Shown one piece after another: positions 22,686 through 27,256 of a stretch of 27,256 nucleotides of DNA. The notes beneath the pieces are model-generated. The model had not been told where the DNA came from. It saw only the letters and a list, made by a program, of their open reading frames with translations, and did not search any database. This DNA comes from an uncultured Desulfobacterales bacterium. Its GTDB lineage: Bacteria; Desulfobacterota; Desulfobacteria; Desulfobacterales; JAFDCJ01. The translations under genes were made by a program, and so were the position numbers. The stretch spans positions 1 through 27,256 of the forward strand of contig CALZJV010000072.1 in NCBI GenBank assembly GCA_945787595.1, in the 5' to 3' direction. Each line of letters begins with the position of its first letter. The first letter of the stretch is position 1.

Positions 22686-23633
22686 ATGAGGCGGAAGATT
22701 GAAAAGGTGGCCTGCGTCGGTTGCGGGCTTATCGGACAGGGGTGGGCAACGCTGTTTGCCGCAGCGGGCTATGCCGTCACCATGCAGGATTTGAGTGACG
22801 ATACATTGAAAAACGCCGGCGAGCAGGTCAGATTAAATCTAAGACTCCTGGAAGACAACGGCCGACTTCACAATGAAACGGCTGCCGGGGCTTTCAACCA
22901 CATCCAAACCACCCTGAGTTTGGCCGAGGCCGTCAAAGAGGCTGATTACGTTCTGGAATCCGTCCCCGATAATTACCCAGCCAAAAAGACGGTTTTCAAG
23001 CAAATGGATACCCTGGCACCTGGCGACACGATTCTTGCCAGCAGCAGTTCCGGTTTGCTGATGAGCGAGATTCAAGCATCCGTTACACGGCCGCAGCGTT
23101 GCGTCCTGGCGCACCCGTTTCTTCCCGTTCATCTGCTGCCCCTGGTGGAGGTTGTCGGCGGTGACCAGACTGCGCCAGAGACGGTTGAGATCACATGCCG
23201 CTTGATGGAAAAAATCGGCAAGACCCCGGTAAGACTGAAAAAAGAGGTTTCCGGTTACATTGTCAACCGGCTTCAGGCCGCCATTCTGCGTGAGGCCGTC
23301 GATCTGGTCGCAAGCGGCGTTGCCAGTGCAGAGGAGGTGGATCAGGCCTTTTGCACCGGCATGGGAATGCGGGACCCCTTCATCGGCCCTTTACTGCGCG
23401 CCCACCTGGCCGGCGACGGCATCGAGAGCTTTGTAGAGCATTATTCAGAATCCTACCGGTTGAGATGGGATTCAATGGCCACCTGGAGCACGCTCTCTTC
23501 CCCGGTGAGGGAAGCCCTTGTTAGCAGTGTCTATGAAATGCCGATCGTGCGCGAAAACTCACTGGAGAAAATTAAAAACTGGCGCGATAAAATGCTGATC
23601 GAAATGCTGAAGCTGGATCGAACGTGTTGCTGA
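22686..23633 (+). CDS. 3-hydroxyacyl-CoA dehydrogenase family (lambda-crystallin/L-gulonate or carnitine dehydrogenase-like)
   Basis: CAGGAGTAGAAGAA precedes ATG 22686; an in-frame TTG at 22623 would only translate heptamer filler. In the 315-residue product the NAD motif is VGCGLIGQGWATLFA (11-25), Asp at D35 suggests NAD. ASSSSGLLMSEI (118-129) and LAHPFLPVHLLPLVEVVGG (141-159) contain the catalytic Ser-His pair, with H143 the general base and E155 its partner. VSGYIVNRLQ and the helical C-terminus follow. The length fits the lambda-crystallin/gulonate-dehydrogenase and carnitine-dehydrogenase branch, acting on non-CoA 3-hydroxy acids. Its stop is 4 bases from the convergent phosphatase gene. 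Confidence 0.9.
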   Translation: MRRKIEKVACVGCGLIGQGWATLFAAAGYAVTMQDLSDDTLKNAGEQVRLNLRLLEDNGRLHNETAAGAFNHIQTTLSLAEAVKEADYVLESVPDNYPAKKTVFKQMDTLAPGDTILASSSSGLLMSEIQASVTRPQRCVLAHPFLPVHLLPLVEVVGGDQTAPETVEITCRLMEKIGKTPVRLKKEVSGYIVNRLQAAILREAVDLVASGVASAEEVDQAFCTGMGMRDPFIGPLLRAHLAGDGIESFVEHYSESYRLRWDSMATWSTLSSPVREALVSSVYEMPIVRENSLEKIKNWRDKMLIEMLKLDRTCC

Positions 23634-23637
23634 AAAT

Positions 23638-24639
23638 TTATTTCCGCAATTCTAATCCCAACAAGGAAATATCATCTTGAGGTTCTGTGTTATGGCCAAA
23701 TTCAATAAGTGATTTAAAGGATATGTCTATCAATTCAGATACGGGTCTGTCTTTTAGTTCCTTTAAATTTCGGCAAAATCGCTCGATTCCGTAAAATTCA
23801 CTCTGTTCGTTTTGATATTCAGTTACACCGTCTGTATAGAATATCAGTTTATCATCTGCTTGGAGTTGCGCATGTTCCTCCAGAAATACAATAGGTTCAT
23901 CTTCTGATATCCTCAAATCTATTGTCCCGATTGGACGCCCCCCTTTTTTCAAGGGTATCAGCCTTCCATCTTTGCGCAAAATAATGGGAGGTGGATGCCC
24001 TGCACTGCTGGCGGTCAATGTGCCCGTTTTGGTATTCAAAATCACATAGTTGATAGTAAAAAAACTATTGAATCGTTCAAACGGATACTCCCGGTCAAGA
24101 AACTCAAGCACTTTTGCGGGTTGGCGTATTTCCTGAGTAGAGATAGGTTCCAATGCCCCTGATATACGGTTACCACTCTGAGATTGCAGATATTGATAAA
24201 CGGTAACCGCTATCATTGCTGCTTGAACACCGTGACCGGCAACATCAATCATATAAAAGGCCCAATGTTCATCGTTCAGAGGAATAATATTAAATATGTC
24301 CCCCCCAATTTTGTCGCAGGGTCGAAATTTCCAAGCAACCGCCATAGCATCACTAACGGCATATATGTTTTTTGGTAGAAGGCTCCTCTGAATTTCGGCT
24401 GCTGCTGACAGGTCTAGCTCTAATCGAATTTGTCTTTTGATTAATTCTTGATTGAGTGTTTTTAGCTTATTTTCCGATGCAGAATATTTTATGACTAACT
24501 CCTGCAGGAGTCGGTTGTTAATCTCCTTGTCCTTTATAGTGGCCCTATGTTCTAAGAGTTGATAAATTATATGAGAAACTTTTGGATGTTTGCTTCTTAT
24601 CAACTTGATGCATTCATCAAAGAAATTTTCATTAATCAT
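23638..24639 (-). CDS. PP2C/SpoIIE-type serine phosphatase, RsbU-like
   Basis: The 333 residues hold an N-terminal helical region with a probable coiled coil (about 40-80) and a SpoIIE phosphatase domain. The linker AAEIQRSLLPK is characteristic of RsbU-type proteins. Metal-binding acids appear in KIGGDIFN (D114), MIDVAGHG (D132), FYTDGVTE and PQDDISLL, and SSAGHPPPIIL is the central strand. Such proteins dephosphorylate an anti-anti-sigma factor or another STAS-domain protein. No receiver, PAS or membrane domain is present, so its input must come from a partner. The start overlaps the stop of the upstream metallo-beta-lactamase gene (ATGA), which makes that protein the likely input. Confidence 0.93.
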   Translation of the reverse strand: MINENFFDECIKLIRSKHPKVSHIIYQLLEHRATIKDKEINNRLLQELVIKYSASENKLKTLNQELIKRQIRLELDLSAAAEIQRSLLPKNIYAVSDAMAVAWKFRPCDKIGGDIFNIIPLNDEHWAFYMIDVAGHGVQAAMIAVTVYQYLQSQSGNRISGALEPISTQEIRQPAKVLEFLDREYPFERFNSFFTINYVILNTKTGTLTASSAGHPPPIILRKDGRLIPLKKGGRPIGTIDLRISEDEPIVFLEEHAQLQADDKLIFYTDGVTEYQNEQSEFYGIERFCRNLKELKDRPVSELIDISFKSLIEFGHNTEPQDDISLLGLELRK

Positions 24640-25505
24640 TTTATTCCAAACCGTTTGCTAAAATTGCTGTAGTCAAATTCATGAGCTGCAGTAATGATTC
24701 CATCTATTCCAACTTCTTCCAGCGATAAAAGACGCTTGAAAACATGCCTAATTGTTGCCCTGTCTTTGATAATGCTTCCATGCTGAGGCGCTATGATTTC
24801 AAAAGGAATTTTCCCTATTTGTTCCAATGAATATCTCAGTGCCCTTGCCGATGTCATTATTTTTCTATGGAAGTGTAAAATGCCGTTAACTGGACAATCA
24901 GAAAGTTTCTTTGCACACTGTGAAAGATTTTCACACTCATAACATTCCGAAGTAAGATGTAGGTACAATTCCCAGTCACGACCGTAACTGCCGAACAGGT
25001 CGCTGGAAAAAAGAACCTTTGTTTTTGAATCGAAAGTAACAAAGCTCCCCGCTGAATGAGAATAGGGAGTCTTTATAAACTGGAGCCTTCGACCTGATTT
25101 GAACTCGAATTGAAATTTTAATTTGCTAAGAGGAACCATCGGTGAAGATATGGAATAGTGTCTAATAAACATCATATTTTCTGCGGCTGACAATATTTTC
25201 AGATCGTTTCGCTTTATGATATCCTCGAAGTTCGGTATGCTGCCGCAAAGATCGGGATCATAGTGTTGATAAATGAGCGCTTTGATCTGCTTTGGAGCAA
25301 CGCCTGTCTGTAAAATCTTCATAATGACTGTAGCAAAATCCGGTCGACTGCCACCGTCGATTACCACAACTTCATCATTATCGTTGATAAGGTAAGGATT
25401 ACAATGCAACCCCGATTGCGCATCATAAAATCCTACCCAGTATATACCTTCAGCTATTTCAATTGGGTTCTTATATTCATTATTAATTCTTTTTGACTCC
25501 GACAT
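24636..25505 (-). CDS. Diiron metallo-beta-lactamase-fold protein, FDP/ODP-like sensor candidate
   Basis: ATG 25505 has GAGGAAAA in front; ATG 25520 would add five residues without a ribosome site. The 289-residue protein has the flavodiiron/ODP fold without a flavodoxin domain: H81-x-D83-x-D85, H150 in TPYSHSAGSF, D169 in LFSSDLFGS and H242 in PQHGS. The H150-D169 spacing of 19 equals that of FDPs and ODP, so a diiron site is expected; the second ligand is Asp instead of Glu. Between D169 and H242 is a Cys-rich insert (C188, C191, C197, C204). Proteins of this type bind or reduce O2 or NO. The 4-base overlap with the RsbU-like phosphatase suggests a sensor-output pair. Confidence 0.85.
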   Translation of the reverse strand: MSESKRINNEYKNPIEIAEGIYWVGFYDAQSGLHCNPYLINDNDEVVVIDGGSRPDFATVIMKILQTGVAPKQIKALIYQHYDPDLCGSIPNFEDIIKRNDLKILSAAENMMFIRHYSISSPMVPLSKLKFQFEFKSGRRLQFIKTPYSHSAGSFVTFDSKTKVLFSSDLFGSYGRDWELYLHLTSECYECENLSQCAKKLSDCPVNGILHFHRKIMTSARALRYSLEQIGKIPFEIIAPQHGSIIKDRATIRHVFKRLLSLEEVGIDGIITAAHEFDYSNFSKRFGIK

Positions 25506-25589
25506 CAGAATTTTCCTCATAAATCAAATGCAAATTAATTTCGAAATATCACGACACTTGTAATTTGAGACTATTGCACTTCCGCCGAT

Positions 25590-25619
25590 ACTAAACATAT
25601 CATAAATGATGGTTGTCAA
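25590..25619 (-). promoter_or_regulatory. Candidate promoter for the diiron protein/phosphatase pair
   Basis: On the minus strand TTGACA (25619-25614), an 18-base spacer and TTTAGT (25595-25590) lie about 85 bases ahead of ATG 25505. The -35 is perfect and the -10 matches four of six. Confidence 0.4.
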
Positions 25620-25693
25620 GTCAAGTAAGTCTTGATTTTGATGATTGTAAATTCGTCTCCGCCCAACGGCATTCAAACTAACTCAACATTGAC

Positions 25694-27256
25694 TTAATCT
25701 CTATCCTTCAGCAATCGCCGAACTTCGCGTCGTAAAACTTTCCCGGCCGGACTTAAAGGGAGCTGGTCGGTGATCACGATTTTTTTGGGGGCTTTATAGC
25801 GGGCCAGGTTGTATTTGCAGTGGTCGATCAATTCCGGGGGGGTGGTTGTGCTTCCATGGGTTAGCGTCACCATGGCACGGACCTCTTCGCCCCAGATGTC
25901 GTGGGGTATACCGACGACCGCTGAATTTTGGATTGCCGGATGGCTGTTGAGACAGTTCTCCACTTCGATGGCGTAGACATTGTAACCACCCGTTATAATC
26001 ATATCCTGCTTGCGATCGACCAGATACAGATAGCCCTTTTTATCCATATAGCCCATATCGCCGGATTTCCAGAAACCGCTGCTGGTAAAATTCTTTTTCG
26101 TCAGCTCGGGCGCCTTGTAATAACCTTCGATCGTGTTGGGACCCCGGATCCGGATCTCACCACGCCGGCCGGCCGGCAGCACCTCACCGCCTTCATTGCA
26201 GATGATGACTTCCTCGCCTGGCATGGGACGTCCCACCGACAGCAGCCTGTCGATCTGCTCTTGTGTTTGGGTGCCGTGGTCTTTGCGCCCCAGAATGGTG
26301 ACAGACGGCCAGCATTCGGTGGATCCGTATCCCTGAACGAATATCGGTCCGAAAAGATCCAACAGTATTTCCAGCTTAGCGGGGGAGATGGGTGACCCGC
26401 CGTAACGGATTGTCTTCAGGCTGCCCAGGTTGTGCCTGCGAGGCAAGTTGATTTCAAGCATACGGTAAAGCACCGTCGGCAGGGCATAGATCATATCCAC
26501 TTGATGGGCTTCGATGGTACGGCCGATGGATTCCGGATCGGCGCCGTTGAGAGTGATGACGGCACCGCCTTTGATGTGCACCGGTATCACAACCGAGCCG
26601 GAAGCAGCATGATGCAGCGGAGAAAAAAATAGTGCCTGGGGATGTTCGAAAGGAACGGTTTCATAGAAGTGCGCCGGATTGCAGCCCCAGATCCACAGGT
26701 TGGAGAGCGTATATTTGGCGCATTTCGCCACGCCGGTAGTTCCGCCGGTGAAGCGCAGGACACTGATATGCTCTGATGTATTATCGGCCGTAAATTCTTC
26801 TTGAACCTCTGCCGCAGCGGCCTGCTCCACCAGGTCCCAGAAGTAGTTAACTCCCGGCCGGGATTTTTCAGGGCGATCCATGACAACCAGGTTTATTTTG
26901 GAAGTCTGCAGATATTCGTAAAGTGGGGGCAGCAGTCTGTTTTCAAGAAAAACGAGTTTGGGCCCGACATGGCCGATCCGGCTTAGCTGCTCGTCGACGG
27001 AATCGCGCACATCGATCCAGGCCGCCCCTACCGGACTTTTCAGCATCCAGGGATGAAACAGGGCCATGTTGTCGTTGTCCAGAATGGTTGCATAAAAATC
27101 CCCTTGTCCGAGACCGAAGCGATGCTTGAGGGTATGGCTCAACCTGTTGGTGAGTTCGTGCATCCGGGTGTAGGTGAAGCTACGGCTCCGTTCGACATTG
27201 ATTACGGCGGGGTTGTCGGCAAACCGCAAAGCAGTCTGCTGAAATACGCGGCCCAT
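25694..27256 (-). CDS. AMP-dependent acyl-CoA synthetase/ligase (start may lie beyond right edge)
   Basis: The frame is open to the right edge, where an ATG happens to be the last codon, so the true start may be further out; 520 residues are seen. ANL-superfamily motifs are complete: P-loop FTGGTTGVAK (169-178), QGYGSTE (A5), KSGDMGYMD (A7), VDRKQDMIITGGYNVYAIEVE (A8) and PLSPAGKVLRREV with the catalytic Lys (A10). It activates a carboxylic acid to its CoA thioester through an acyl-AMP; chain length is not evident. It could deliver CoA esters to the neighbouring dehydrogenases, but these are on the other strand and separated by the sensor pair. Confidence 0.93.
   Translation of the reverse strand: MGRVFQQTALRFADNPAVINVERSRSFTYTRMHELTNRLSHTLKHRFGLGQGDFYATILDNDNMALFHPWMLKSPVGAAWIDVRDSVDEQLSRIGHVGPKLVFLENRLLPPLYEYLQTSKINLVVMDRPEKSRPGVNYFWDLVEQAAAAEVQEEFTADNTSEHISVLRFTGGTTGVAKCAKYTLSNLWIWGCNPAHFYETVPFEHPQALFFSPLHHAASGSVVIPVHIKGGAVITLNGADPESIGRTIEAHQVDMIYALPTVLYRMLEINLPRRHNLGSLKTIRYGGSPISPAKLEILLDLFGPIFVQGYGSTECWPSVTILGRKDHGTQTQEQIDRLLSVGRPMPGEEVIICNEGGEVLPAGRRGEIRIRGPNTIEGYYKAPELTKKNFTSSGFWKSGDMGYMDKKGYLYLVDRKQDMIITGGYNVYAIEVENCLNSHPAIQNSAVVGIPHDIWGEEVRAMVTLTHGSTTTPPELIDHCKYNLARYKAPKKIVITDQLPLSPAGKVLRREVRRLLKDRD

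Noticed and set aside
25928..26395. 155-codon plus-strand open frame
   Set aside because: Antisense to the acyl-CoA synthetase, whose motifs are complete across this stretch.

Overview
The window looks like a chromosomal accessory region of an anaerobic or microaerobic bacterium, probably of the Desulfobacterota (Desulfobacterales-like). This is an inference from gene content (an Fe-S/flavoprotein/cytochrome b module, an FbpABC-type uptake system, a class III cyclase, an RsbU-type phosphatase with a diiron sensor-like partner) and from intergenic filler built of 7-base words. There are no rRNA, tRNA or CRISPR features, and nothing fixes the species. Many catabolic genes are interrupted by truncated genes and repeats, so the region reads as rearranged and eroding.

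Layout. 1-1119 (-): MFS transporter cut by the left edge. 1120-1863: inserted segment bounded by about 105-bp direct repeats at 1041-1145 and 1781-1885, carrying a small complete gene (1480-1734) and an orphan 3' end. 1864-4188 (-): redox module of a ferredoxin-cytochrome b fusion, a 2Fe-2S/dicluster 4Fe-4S protein and a broken flavoprotein. 4894-8930 (+): complete ABC importer (binding protein, ATPase, fused permease) with a perfect REP-like inverted repeat inside the operon. 9082-13063: RraA-family aldolase, a leuC-leuD deletion remnant on the opposite strand, an M29/NicX-like metalloenzyme with a good promoter, and a threonine synthase-like PLP enzyme.

13.1-20.05 kb is visibly AT-richer. 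It holds two lipoproteins of unknown role, a membrane protein with Cys clusters, an adenylate/guanylate cyclase, a lipoprotein amidohydrolase, an attC-like or terminator palindrome and a lipoprotein thioredoxin. It ends in an integrase stub that abuts a truncated prpD-type gene. 20592-23633 (+): EamA transporter, a 6-phosphogluconate dehydrogenase-like oxidoreductase and a 3-hydroxyacyl-CoA dehydrogenase/lambda-crystallin-type enzyme. 23638-25505 (-): an overlapping gene pair of a diiron metallo-beta-lactamase (FDP/ODP-like) protein and a PP2C/SpoIIE phosphatase. 25694-27256 (-): acyl-CoA synthetase reaching the right edge.

How it fits together. The importer, RraA, M29/NicX-like and PLP enzymes, and the EamA/dehydrogenase/CoA-ligase group suggest uptake and oxidation of small hydroxy-, amino- or carboxylic acids, but no known pathway uses exactly this set and I do not name a substrate. 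The two items most worth following up are the ODP-like sensor plus RsbU phosphatase pair and the partly decayed catabolic/importer locus. The deletion and duplication scars (leuCD, flavoprotein, prpD/integrase, FeS-MFS junction) show how the region was assembled.
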